Below, in pieces: positions 7,921 through 17,674 of a stretch of 64,000 bases of DNA. Within the stretch, counting starts at the first letter, position 1. Every line of letters starts with the position of its first letter. Source of the stretch: Azospirillum brasilense. Its GTDB lineage: Bacteria; Pseudomonadota; Alphaproteobacteria; Azospirillales; Azospirillaceae. The position numbers were made by a program, and so were the translations under genes. The DNA is taken from the NCBI RefSeq assembly GCF_005222205.1, contig NZ_CP032345.1, positions 2,853,501-2,917,500 of the forward strand, read 5' to 3'. The notes below the pieces were generated by a model that saw only the letters and a program-made list of their open reading frames with translations, searched no databases and was not told where the DNA came from.

Positions 7921-9720
7921 TCAGACGATGCGCACCTTGGCGTAGGAGCCGGGGGCGTCTTCCAGGACGGGCAGGCCGCCCTTTTCCGGATTGCGCGCCG
8001 GAACCTTGCCTTCGGAGAAGGTGGAGACCCAGTTGTTCCACTCCGGCCACCAGGAGCCGGGGGTCTGCTCCGACGACGCCAGCCAGTCGTCCGAGGCCTT
8101 CGGCAGCTTGGCGTTGGTCCAGTAGCAGTACTTGCCGGCGGCCGGCGGGTTCACCACGCCGGCGATGTGGCCGGAGGCCGCCAGCACGAACTTCACCGGG
8201 CCGGAGAACAGGTGGGCGCCCATGTAGGTGGACTTCCACGGCGCGATGTGGTCCTCGCGGGCCGACAGGAAGAAGGACGGGGTCTTCACGTTGCGCAGGT
8301 CGATCGGCACGCCGCCCAGCGACACCCCGCCCGGCTGGGCCAGCAGGTTCTTCTGGTACATGTTGCGCAGATAGAAGCTGTGCATCGCCGCCGGCATGCG
8401 GGTCGAATCGCTGTTCCAGTAGAGCAGGTCGAACGGGAACGGGTCCTTGCCGAGCAGGTAGTTGTTCACCACGAACGACCAGATCAGGTCGTTGGCGCGC
8501 AGCATGTTGAAGGTGGTCGCCATCTTCGAGCCGTCCAGGTAGCCCTGCTGGGCCATCTGGCTCTCGATCATGGTGAGCTGCTCCTCGTCGATGAAGACCG
8601 ACAGCTCGCCGGCTTCGGTGAAGTCGAGCATGGTGGTGAAGAAGGTGGCCGACTTGATGCGGTCGTCCTTCTTGGCCGCCATGTAGGACAGGGTGGAGGC
8701 CAGCAGCGTGCCGCCCAGGCAATAGCCGATGGCGTTCACGTCCTTCTCGCCGGTCACCTTCTCGATGGCGTCCAGCGCGGCCAGCACGCCCTCGAACATG
8801 TAGTCTTCGAAGCCCTTCTGGGCCAGCTTCTCATCCGGGTTCACCCAGGACAGGACGAAGACGCTGTGGCCCTGGTCGACCGCCCACTTGATGAAGCTGT
8901 TCTTCTCGCGCAGATCCAGGATGTAGTACTTGTTGATCCAGGGCGGCACGATCATCAGCGGCCGCTTGTTCACCTCCGGCGTGGTCGGGGTGTACTGGAT
9001 GAGCTGCATCAGGTCGGTCTGGAAGACGACCTTGCCCGGGGTGACGGCGATGTTCTTGCCGACCTGGAAGGCGTCGTAGTCGGTCATGGAGATGCGCAGC
9101 TCGCCCTTGCCGCGCTCCAGATCCTTCAGCAGGTGCTCCAGGCCCTTGACGAGGTTCTCGCCGCCCGTCTCGATGGTCGTGCGCAGCACCTCCGGGTTCG
9201 TCATGACGAAGTTGGAGGGCGCCATCGCGTCGACGAACTGGCGGGTGTAGAAGTCGACCTTCTTGGCCGTGTGGTCGTCGAGCCCGTCGACCTCGTTGAC
9301 CGTCGACTGCATCCACCGGGCCGACAGCAGGTAGGACTGCTTGATGAAGTCGAACAGGGTGTTCTCGTCCCAGGCCGAATCCTTGAAGCGGCGGTCGTCC
9401 TTCGCCGGGGCGATGACCGGCTGGGCCTCCTGGCCGAAGAAGCGCTGGGTGGTGCGCTGCCACAGGGTCAGGTAGTCCTGCCACAGCGTCATCTGCGCCT
9501 TCATCAGCTTGGCCGGGTCGGCCATCATGCGCGTGGTCATCTCCAGGAACGCATGGCCGACGCCCATCGGGTCGGGGTTCTTCGCGCCGACGCCGTCCGA
9601 GGCCTGACGGGACAGGAATTCGGTGACCAGCCGCTGGCTCTGCTCGGCGATGCGGGTCATCGCCCGCGACATCTCCACCGGATCGGGAAGCTTGACGTCA
9701 GGGGCCTGGTTTTCGGCCAT
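7921..9720 (-). CDS. phaC: class I poly(3-hydroxyalkanoate) synthase
   Basis: This 599-residue enzyme polymerises 3-hydroxybutyryl-CoA into PHB storage granules. The lipase-like box GYCLGG has the catalytic Cys334; the triad Asp is in LSAREDHIAPW and the His in AASGHIAGVVNPP. The N-terminal domain (about residues 1-200) is the PhaC N domain. Length fits a class I single-subunit synthase. It is monocistronic as far as can be seen, convergent with the OmpA gene, and divergent from a small lipoprotein gene. Confidence 0.96.
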   Translation of the reverse strand: MAENQAPDVKLPDPVEMSRAMTRIAEQSQRLVTEFLSRQASDGVGAKNPDPMGVGHAFLEMTTRMMADPAKLMKAQMTLWQDYLTLWQRTTQRFFGQEAQPVIAPAKDDRRFKDSAWDENTLFDFIKQSYLLSARWMQSTVNEVDGLDDHTAKKVDFYTRQFVDAMAPSNFVMTNPEVLRTTIETGGENLVKGLEHLLKDLERGKGELRISMTDYDAFQVGKNIAVTPGKVVFQTDLMQLIQYTPTTPEVNKRPLMIVPPWINKYYILDLREKNSFIKWAVDQGHSVFVLSWVNPDEKLAQKGFEDYMFEGVLAALDAIEKVTGEKDVNAIGYCLGGTLLASTLSYMAAKKDDRIKSATFFTTMLDFTEAGELSVFIDEEQLTMIESQMAQQGYLDGSKMATTFNMLRANDLIWSFVVNNYLLGKDPFPFDLLYWNSDSTRMPAAMHSFYLRNMYQKNLLAQPGGVSLGGVPIDLRNVKTPSFFLSAREDHIAPWKSTYMGAHLFSGPVKFVLAASGHIAGVVNPPAAGKYCYWTNAKLPKASDDWLASSEQTPGSWWPEWNNWVSTFSEGKVPARNPEKGGLPVLEDAPGSYAKVRIV

Positions 9721-9953
9721 TGGTGCGGTCCTTCTTCTTTAGGCGAGTTTTAGGCTTCAGGAGGGACGTTGTGCGGTTTATACAGTGCCTGCCGGAAGTC
9801 TGTTCGGTCGGAGTGCGGTCCGGTCCTGGCATCCCGGACAGCTTATGCCATGTCCGTTCGAGCCGGGGTCCGTCATACACCTCTCGTATGAAGATTTCAT
9901 TTCGCCCACCACCGTTCAAGCGGCCGGATGGGTTCGGATGTGGGGTTCGCAGA

Positions 9954-10349
9954 ATGGAAACGGGTATCCGACGCGGCATGGTTGCGAAGACGGGACGGCT
10001 GGGGCCGGCGCTGTCCGTCCTGGTTGTTCTCGCCTTGCCGGCCTGCAGCGACCGCGTGCTCGACACCGGTCTGGTCGGCGCCGTGATCGGGCGCGACGTG
10101 CCCAGCCAGGAGGCCCCGGTGCGCGGCATGTCCGGCGAGAACCGCGAATACCCCAATCTCGGCAGCGTTCCGCCGCGCCCCACCGACCTGCGGACGGACG
10201 CGCAGCGCCAGCAGGACCTGGACCGTCTGGCCCAGGACCGCGAGGCCGCCAAGAACCTGCTGCCGACCCCCATGGACGTTCCCCCGCCGCCGGACATCAC
10301 GCCTGGACAGCCAAGCGCCGGGAATCCCGCCCCCGGAAAGCCCAAGTGA
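9954..10349 (+). CDS. small lipoprotein of unknown function
   Basis: About 131 residues. A short basic N-terminus and hydrophobic stretch PALSVLVVLALPACSDRV give a lipobox LPAC with the lipidated Cys near residue 31. The mature part is hydrophilic and rich in Asp, Arg and Gln, ending in a Pro-rich tail. I do not recognise the family. Alternative in-frame starts at 9888 and 9978 exist; 9954 has a GGGG stretch at suitable spacing. Divergent from phaC across about 230 bp. Confidence 0.6.
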   Translation: METGIRRGMVAKTGRLGPALSVLVVLALPACSDRVLDTGLVGAVIGRDVPSQEAPVRGMSGENREYPNLGSVPPRPTDLRTDAQRQQDLDRLAQDREAAKNLLPTPMDVPPPPDITPGQPSAGNPAPGKPK

Positions 10350-10674
10350 GGGCAGGGGTGTAGCAAAAGGCAGGGGACGCCAGTAATCCGTAAGTATACC
10401 TATGCGGAGCGTCCTGCGGCCTCTGGTGGCGCCCCTTTGACAGAAAGGGATGCACCGGTCTTCGTCCGGTCGATGCGCAGTTACGAAGGCGGTGGCGCGG
10501 ACCACGGAGCACCCATTGCTGCTGCCAATTCGGCAAAACCTACGTCCTGCGGTGGCGGGTCCGCAACAGATTTTCAAACTGCGACTATTTGGCGCGTCGG
10601 CGTCGCTTCACGTTGCGCAAACGGGTGTGGCGCGGCCATGGCGCCGCGGCATGACCGCCCTGCGCCGCCCGCGG
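10350..10674. other. intergenic region, no gene seen
   Basis: About 360 bp separates the small lipoprotein gene from marR. The open frames here have atypical composition and no ribosome sites. A TTGACA at 10438-10443 lacks a matching -10 box. Nothing else is supported apart from the marR promoter listed separately. Confidence 0.5.
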
Positions 10675-10704
10675 TTGCTGGAAATTATAAGGCGCCCTTA
10701 CAAT
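10675..10704 (+). promoter_or_regulatory. promoter of marR-MFS operon
   Basis: TTGCTG at 10675-10680, an 18-bp spacer and TACAAT at 10699-10704. The -10 box ends only 5 bp before the first possible marR start codon, so the transcript may be leaderless. Confidence 0.55.
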
Positions 10705-10709
10705 AAGGG

Positions 10710-11177
10710 ATGCTTGATGAATCCCCCTTCGGAATGATCCTGATCGACTGCGCGCGGCTTCTGCGCGCGCGGTTCGACCGTGCCCTGGACGACGCGCGCC
10801 TCGGCCTTACGGCGGGGGAGGCGCGGGCGCTGGTTTATGTCTGCCGCCACCCCGGCTCGCGCCAGTCGGTGCTGGCGACCCACATGTGGGTGGAACCGAT
10901 GACCCTGGTCGGCTTCCTCGACCGGCTGGAGGCGCGCGGGCTGGTGGTCCGCGAGCCGGACCCGGCCGATCGCCGCGCCAAGATCGTCCGGCCGACCCCG
11001 CAGGCCGAGCCGCTGGCGCTCCAGGTTCTGGAGGCCTTCCGCACCGAGCGCGAGTCGGCCATGGCCGACCTCTCGGCGGAGGAGGTCGTGCTGCTCAAGG
11101 ACATGCTCGCCCGCCTGCGCAACCGCATGATCGCCGACGACATGATCGCCAACGACCGCGGCGGGGCCGGCCAATGA
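10710..11177 (+). CDS. MarR-family transcriptional regulator
   Basis: A 155-residue winged-helix regulator. The helix-turn-helix lies around GLTAGEARALVYVCRHPGSR and MWVEPMTLVGFLDRLEARGL, with the wing at VREPDPADRRAKIV. It overlaps the following efflux-type MFS gene by ATGA and so probably controls it, with release by a small lipophilic ligand as in other MarR proteins. The start at 10710 would make a leaderless message; the ATG at 10734 (MILIDCARLL) is the alternative. Confidence 0.88.
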   Translation: MLDESPFGMILIDCARLLRARFDRALDDARLGLTAGEARALVYVCRHPGSRQSVLATHMWVEPMTLVGFLDRLEARGLVVREPDPADRRAKIVRPTPQAEPLALQVLEAFRTERESAMADLSAEEVVLLKDMLARLRNRMIADDMIANDRGGAGQ

Positions 11178-12520
11178 GCCACACCCCCGTTCAGACCGAC
11201 GCGCCCGCCATGACGGAGACGCGGACGGCCGTCATCGGAACGCTGATCGTCACGCTGGGTCCGCTCAGCCTCGCGCTCTACACGCCGGCCCTGCCGATGC
11301 TGGTGGAGGCGTTCCAGACCACCCCGGCGGCGCTGAAGCTGACGCTCTCCGTCTATTTCTTCGGCTTTGCTTTCTCCCAGCTCGCCTGCGGACCGCTGTC
11401 CGACGCCTACGGTCGGCGGCCGGTCGCCCTGGCCTTCTTCGTCACCTACGTCCTGGGCAGCGTGGTGGCGGCCCTGTCGGGCACCATCGAGTGGCTGCTG
11501 GTCGGGCGGGCGTTGCAGGGCATCGGCGCGGCGGCGGGCATCGCCATTTCCCGCGCCATCGTGCGCGACCAGTTCACCGGGCAGCGATCGGCACGCATCC
11601 TCAACCTGATCGGGCTGATGCTGGCCATCGTGCCGGCGGTGGCGCCGACGCTGGGCGGGGTGATCCTGGGCACGGTGGGCTGGCACGCCATCTTCGTGGT
11701 GATGACGCTCTACGGCCTCGCCGTGCTGACCGTTTTCGCGGTGGGCACGGCGGAGACCAACCGGACGCGCGACCGCTCGGCGGCCCGTCCCGGCCCGGTG
11801 CTCCGCAACTACCGGACCCTGCTGACCGACCGGCGCTTCATGCGGGCGGGACTGGTGCTCGGCACGACGCTGGGCGGCCTCTACACCATGGCGGCCCTGC
11901 TGCCCTTCGTGATGATCGAGCGGGTGGGGCTGAGCCCGACCGTCTTCGGCTTCGCCATGCTGCTGCAGACCGGTTCCTACACGCTGGGGGCGACCCTGGC
12001 CGGGCGGCTGCTGCGCCGGGTCGACGCGATGCGGCTGATCCCCTACGGGCTGGCCTGCGTGGCCGTCGGCGGGCTCGGCTTCGCCCTGGCGCCCCTGACG
12101 GGCGAACCGACCGTGACGAGCGTGATGGCGCCGACCGCGATCTGGGCCTTCGGCATCGCCCTGGTCATGCCCGGGGCGACCAGCGACGCCCTGGCCGGCT
12201 TCCCCCGCATGGCCGGAGCGGCCTCGGCGCTGATCGGCTTCATGCAGATCGGCGGCGGGCTGGCCGGCACGGCGGTGGCCGCGCTGTTCGCCGATCCCTA
12301 CACCGCGACGACGGCCATCATGCCGGGCCTCGCTTCGCTGTCGCTGCTGTCCTACGCGCTGCTGCGCGTGCCGGCATCCCGGCGCGGCCACCCGGCCAAG
12401 CCCGCCCGGCCGGAGGATCTGGAGGTTGCCGTGGACCCCGTCGCCCTGGTCGGCGCCGGCGGCGAGGAGATCGAGGAGGCGCTGCACCAGCGCCGGGCCT
12501 CCGGCCGCAAGGGAGGCTGA
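11174..12520 (+). CDS. Bcr/CflA-type MFS drug efflux transporter
   Basis: A 448-residue inner-membrane protein with about 12 hydrophobic segments. The motif after TM2, GPLSDAYGRRPV, is the MFS loop 2-3 motif, and LYTPALPMLVEAF near the N-terminus is typical of the DHA1 Bcr/CflA group that exports drugs such as bicyclomycin or chloramphenicol in exchange for protons. Substrate is not known. The ATG overlaps the marR stop (ATGA), so the pair is a regulator-transporter operon. The last 60 residues form a charged cytoplasmic tail. Confidence 0.88.
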   Translation: MSHTPVQTDAPAMTETRTAVIGTLIVTLGPLSLALYTPALPMLVEAFQTTPAALKLTLSVYFFGFAFSQLACGPLSDAYGRRPVALAFFVTYVLGSVVAALSGTIEWLLVGRALQGIGAAAGIAISRAIVRDQFTGQRSARILNLIGLMLAIVPAVAPTLGGVILGTVGWHAIFVVMTLYGLAVLTVFAVGTAETNRTRDRSAARPGPVLRNYRTLLTDRRFMRAGLVLGTTLGGLYTMAALLPFVMIERVGLSPTVFGFAMLLQTGSYTLGATLAGRLLRRVDAMRLIPYGLACVAVGGLGFALAPLTGEPTVTSVMAPTAIWAFGIALVMPGATSDALAGFPRMAGAASALIGFMQIGGGLAGTAVAALFADPYTATTAIMPGLASLSLLSYALLRVPASRRGHPAKPARPEDLEVAVDPVALVGAGGEEIEEALHQRRASGRKGG

Positions 12521-12674
12521 AGACGGGCTTCGGCGTCCGGTATGCCTCAGGCAGCGCAGGAATGCGGCCGGACGCGAATTTTACCTCGCTTCTGAAGATG
12601 CGGGGCGGTAGATAAGTGGTCCCGGTCCGCAAATATGGGTTCGTGGCGTGGCCGGACAAGGCTTCGGAGCGTCC

Positions 12675-13948
<1,274 letters not shown>

Positions 13949-13949
<1 letters not shown>

Positions 13950-15256
13950 TGTCCGACTCCCACAAAGCAGGCCCCCTGAACATCGCCGTCGCGGGCCTGG
14001 GCACGGTCGGCGCGGGCGTTCTGAAGCTTCTGGAGCGGCAGGCCGACCTGATCGAGCAGCGCTGCGGCCGCCGCATCGAGGTGGTGGCGGTCAGCGCCCG
14101 CTCGCGCGGCAAGGACCGTGGCGTCGACCTGTCGACGGTCGAATGGTACGACGATCCGGTGGCGCTCGCCGCCCATCCCGGCGTGGATGTGGTGGTCGAG
14201 CTGATCGGCGGGTCCGAGGGGCCGGCGAAGGAGACCGTCGAGCTGGCGCTGGAGCGGGGACGCCACGTCGTCACCGCCAACAAGGCGCTGCTCGCCCATC
14301 ACGGCACCGCGCTCGCGGCCAAGGCGGAGGCCGCCGGCCTCGCCATCGGCTTCGAGGCGGCGGTGGCCGGCGGCATCCCGATCATCAAGGGGCTGCGCGA
14401 GGGGCTGGCGGGCAACCGGGTGTCGGAGGTGCACGGCATCCTCAACGGCACCTGCAACTACATCCTGACCGAGATGCGCACCACCGGCCGCGATTTCGCG
14501 GACGTGCTGGCCGACGCGCAGAAGCTGGGCTACGCGGAAGCCGACCCGAGCTTCGACATCGACGGCGTGGACGCGGCTCACAAGCTGGCGATCCTGACCT
14601 CGGTGGCCTTCGGCACGCCGGTGGACTTCCAGAGCGTCCATGTCGAGGGCATCCGCCACGTCGCGGCGGTGGACTTCGACTACGCCGACGCGCTCGGCTA
14701 CCGGATCAAGCTGCTGGGCATCGCCCGGCGCACCGACCACGGGATCGAGCAGCGCGTGCACCCCTGCATGGTGCCGAAGGCAGCACCCATCGCGGCGGTG
14801 GACGGCGTGTTCAACGCCGTGATCGCCCAGGGCGATTTCGTGGACCGCGTGCTGTTCGTCGGCCGCGGCGCCGGCGAGGGACCGACGGCCTCGGCCGTGG
14901 TCGCCGACCTGATCGACATCGCCCGCGGGCGCTCCACCCCCACCTTCGGCGTGCCGGCGGCCCAGCTTTCCGAGGCCCAGCCGTCCCCGATGGAGGCCCG
15001 CCGGGGGTCGTACTACGTACGCCTGATGGTCGTGGACCGCCCCGGCGTGATAGCGGATGTTGCGGCGGCCATGCGCGACCAGAACGTCTCCATGGAGCAG
15101 TTCCTGCAGCGCGGGCGCGCCCCCGGCGAAGCGGTGCCGGTGGTCCTGACCACCCATGACACCGACGAGGCGGCCATGCAGCGCGCGCTTGCCACCATCG
15201 CCGCCAAGGAGTCGGTGGTCGAGCCGCCGCGCATGATCCGCATCGAACAGTTTTGA
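13949..15256 (+). CDS. hom: homoserine dehydrogenase
   Basis: A 435-residue enzyme that reduces aspartate semialdehyde to homoserine with NAD(P)H. The nucleotide motif IAVAGLGTVGAGVLKLLE is at the N-terminus, the catalytic-domain segments VTANKALLAHHG and LNGTCNYILTEM are present, and an ACT domain (YYVRLMVVDRPGVIADVA) occupies the last 85 residues, which allows threonine feedback. The start overlaps the alaC stop (TAATG). Homoserine made here feeds threonine and methionine (metY lies 12 kb away). Confidence 0.96.
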
Positions 15257-15299
15257 CCGAACCATAGAAGAACCGAGCATCGATTCGGGGGAGAACAAC

Positions 15300-16292
15300 A
15301 TGTCCGTTCATGTCGACCTGTCCGGTATGGACCGGAACCTGGCTCTGGAAGCCGTACGCGTCACCGAGGCCGCCGCGCTGTCCGCGTCGCTGCTGATGGG
15401 CCGCGGTGACGAGAAGCTTGCCGACCAGGCCGCGGTCGACGCCATGCGCCAGGCGCTCAACACCCTCTACATCGACGGCACCGTCGTGATCGGAGAGGGC
15501 GAGCGCGACGAGGCGCCCATGCTCTACATCGGCGAGAAGGTCGGCGCCGGCATCGGCCGCGGGCCGAAGGTCGACATCGCGCTCGACCCGCTGGAAGGCA
15601 CCACCATCTGCGCCACCGGCGGCCCGAACTCGCTGGCCGTCATCGCCATGGCGGACGAGGGCGGCTTCCTGAACGCGCCCGACGTCTACATGGACAAGAT
15701 CGCCGTCGGCTCCGGCCTGCCGGAAGGCGTGGTCGATCTCGACGAGACCCCGGCCAACAACCTCAAGGCCCTGGCCAAGGCCAAGGGCACCGAGGTGCAG
15801 GAGCTGCTGGTCTGCATCCTGAACCGTCCGCGCCACGCCGAGCTGATCGCCCGCGTCCGCGAGGCCGGCGCGCGCATCATGCTGATCAATGACGGCGACG
15901 TCTCGGGCGTGATCGCCACCAGCCAGGTCGGCACCGGCGTGGACATGTATGTCGGCTCCGGCGGCGCGCCGGAAGGCGTTCTGGCCGCGGCGGCGCTGCG
16001 CTGCATCGGCGGTCAGTTCCAGGGCCGTCTGCTGTTCCGCAACGACGACGAGAAGGCCCGCGCCGCCCGCTGGGGCGTCAAGGACCTGAACAAGAAGTAC
16101 AGCCTGACCGAGCTGGCCAGCGGCAACGTCATGTTCGCCGCGACCGGCGTGACCGACGGCGCCATGCTGCGCGGCGTGCGCCGCTTCCCCGGCGGCGCGA
16201 CCACCCATTCGGTGATCATGCGCTCCAAGTCGGGCACCGTGCGCTACGTCGAGGCGCACCACAACCTGCAGCGCAAGCCGGCCATGGCCTGA
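15300..16292 (+). CDS. glpX: class II fructose-1,6-bisphosphatase
   Basis: A 330-residue metal-dependent phosphatase of gluconeogenesis and the Calvin cycle. Family motifs DGTVVIGEGERDEAPML and the metal-site IALDPLEGTTICATG are present. It follows hom by 43 bp and may be read from the same promoter, ending in a strong hairpin terminator. Confidence 0.95.
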   Translation: MSVHVDLSGMDRNLALEAVRVTEAAALSASLLMGRGDEKLADQAAVDAMRQALNTLYIDGTVVIGEGERDEAPMLYIGEKVGAGIGRGPKVDIALDPLEGTTICATGGPNSLAVIAMADEGGFLNAPDVYMDKIAVGSGLPEGVVDLDETPANNLKALAKAKGTEVQELLVCILNRPRHAELIARVREAGARIMLINDGDVSGVIATSQVGTGVDMYVGSGGAPEGVLAAAALRCIGGQFQGRLLFRNDDEKARAARWGVKDLNKKYSLTELASGNVMFAATGVTDGAMLRGVRRFPGGATTHSVIMRSKSGTVRYVEAHHNLQRKPAMA

Positions 16293-16305
16293 GGCTGCGC
16301 AAGAA

Positions 16306-16343
16306 AAAGGGGCGCGCGGTGGTCTGCCGCGCGCCCCTTTCTT
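16306..16343. terminator. bidirectional terminator glpX / gldA
   Basis: Arms AAAGGGGCGCGCGG (16306-16319) and CCGCGCGCCCCTTT (16327-16340) with a 7-nt loop. It lies between convergent genes and can work in both directions. Confidence 0.82.
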
Positions 16344-16355
16344 ATTTGATGAAGC

Positions 16356-17450
16356 CTATAGGCTCTTCCGCCGCCGCCCTTCGGCGTCGGCGGCCTTCAT
16401 GGCGGCCAGAACGCGCTGCGGTGTGATCTCGTGCGGCTCGTTGTGGATGGTCTCGCCCTCGGCGCAGGCCCGTTCCGCCGCCAGAAGGAGCCGCTCGTCC
16501 GACACGTCGCCAAGACCGATCTCGGCCAGCGTCGTCGGCAGCCCCACCACCTTGCAGAATCCGTAGACCTCGTCCAGCACCGCCGGCGGCCGGTCGGTCA
16601 GGATCAGCAGCGTCAGCGTGCCGAAGGCGACCTTCTCGCCGTGCCAGTAGTGGTGCGTTTCCTCCAACGCGGTCAGGCCGTTGTGGACGGCGTGCGCCGC
16701 CGCCAGCCCGCCGCTCTCGAAGCCCAGCCCGCTCAGCAGCGTGTTGGCCTCGACGATGCGCTCCAGCGCCGGGGTGACCACGCCCTGCTCGCAGGCCGAC
16801 TTGGCGAGCACGCCATACTCCAGCAGCGTGTCGTAGCACAGCCGGGCCAGCGCGAAGGCGGTCATCGGGCCGACGCGCCCGGTCATGTTGCCGCCGCGCT
16901 TGATGCGGCAGTCCTCCGCCTCGAACCAGGTGGACAGGGCGTCGCCCATGCCGGAGACGAGGAAGCGCACCGGGGCACCCGCCACCACGCCGGTGTCGAC
17001 CAGCACGAGGTCGGGGTTGCGCGGCAGCACGAGGTAGCGCTTGAAGGCGCCTTCCAGCGTGTAGATCACCGACAGCGCGCTGCACGGCGCGTCGGTGGAG
17101 GCGAGCGTCGGGACGATGGCGGTGCGCGCGTCCAGCGCGTGGGCGACCGCCTTGGCGGTGTCGAGCGCCTTGCCGCCGCCGATGCCGGCCACGACGTCGG
17201 CGCCCATGGCGCGGGCGATGCCGACCAGCCGCTCGATCTCCTCGTCGGAGCATTCGCCGCGGAATTCCTGGATGTCCATCGTGACGCGCCCGGCGGCGGC
17301 ATCGACCAGCCGGCCTTTCAGCGTCTTCAGGACGAAGCCGTCGGTGACGGCCAGAACCGTCTTGCCCAGCCGCGCCAGATCCTCGCCCAGACTGTCGAGC
17401 GCGCCGTTGCCCTGGACGTAGCGGGCCGGAAAGATCGCCGTGGTGATCAT
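16356..17450 (-). CDS. gldA: glycerol dehydrogenase (iron/zinc-type ADH family)
   Basis: A 364-residue NAD-dependent enzyme close to E. coli GldA: GIGGGKALDTAKA, LASTDAPCSALSVIYT and GFESGGLAAAHAVHNGLT match. The metal ligands appear as Asp in GMGDALSTWFEAE, His in AHAVHNG and His in YWHGEKVAFG. It oxidises glycerol to dihydroxyacetone or related alcohols. The ATG at 17450 has an excellent GGAGGAGGG site; the longer open frame upstream lacks one. Confidence 0.9.
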   Translation of the reverse strand: MITTAIFPARYVQGNGALDSLGEDLARLGKTVLAVTDGFVLKTLKGRLVDAAAGRVTMDIQEFRGECSDEEIERLVGIARAMGADVVAGIGGGKALDTAKAVAHALDARTAIVPTLASTDAPCSALSVIYTLEGAFKRYLVLPRNPDLVLVDTGVVAGAPVRFLVSGMGDALSTWFEAEDCRIKRGGNMTGRVGPMTAFALARLCYDTLLEYGVLAKSACEQGVVTPALERIVEANTLLSGLGFESGGLAAAHAVHNGLTALEETHHYWHGEKVAFGTLTLLILTDRPPAVLDEVYGFCKVVGLPTTLAEIGLGDVSDERLLLAAERACAEGETIHNEPHEITPQRVLAAMKAADAEGRRRKSL

Positions 17451-17674
17451 GGTTCCCTCCTCCGCGTGGTGTTGACCGCAGTGGAGCAGGACGGCTCTCC
17501 ACCCGCAATGACCTGCCTCAAGTTGCGGTGCGGCAAGGGCGCCTGCCACCTTTGCGTACAGGCGCGGCGGCACCGGACCCGCTGGAAACCCACCGGGAGA
17601 GCCCCATCCGCTGGCCCGCCCGTCCCCCATCTGCTATGGCTTCGGCCTTTCCGATCCGTGGCATCCTGGGCAGC

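Noticed and set aside
10438-10466. Promoter with TTGACA at 10438
   Set aside because: No acceptable -10 box at 15-19 bp.
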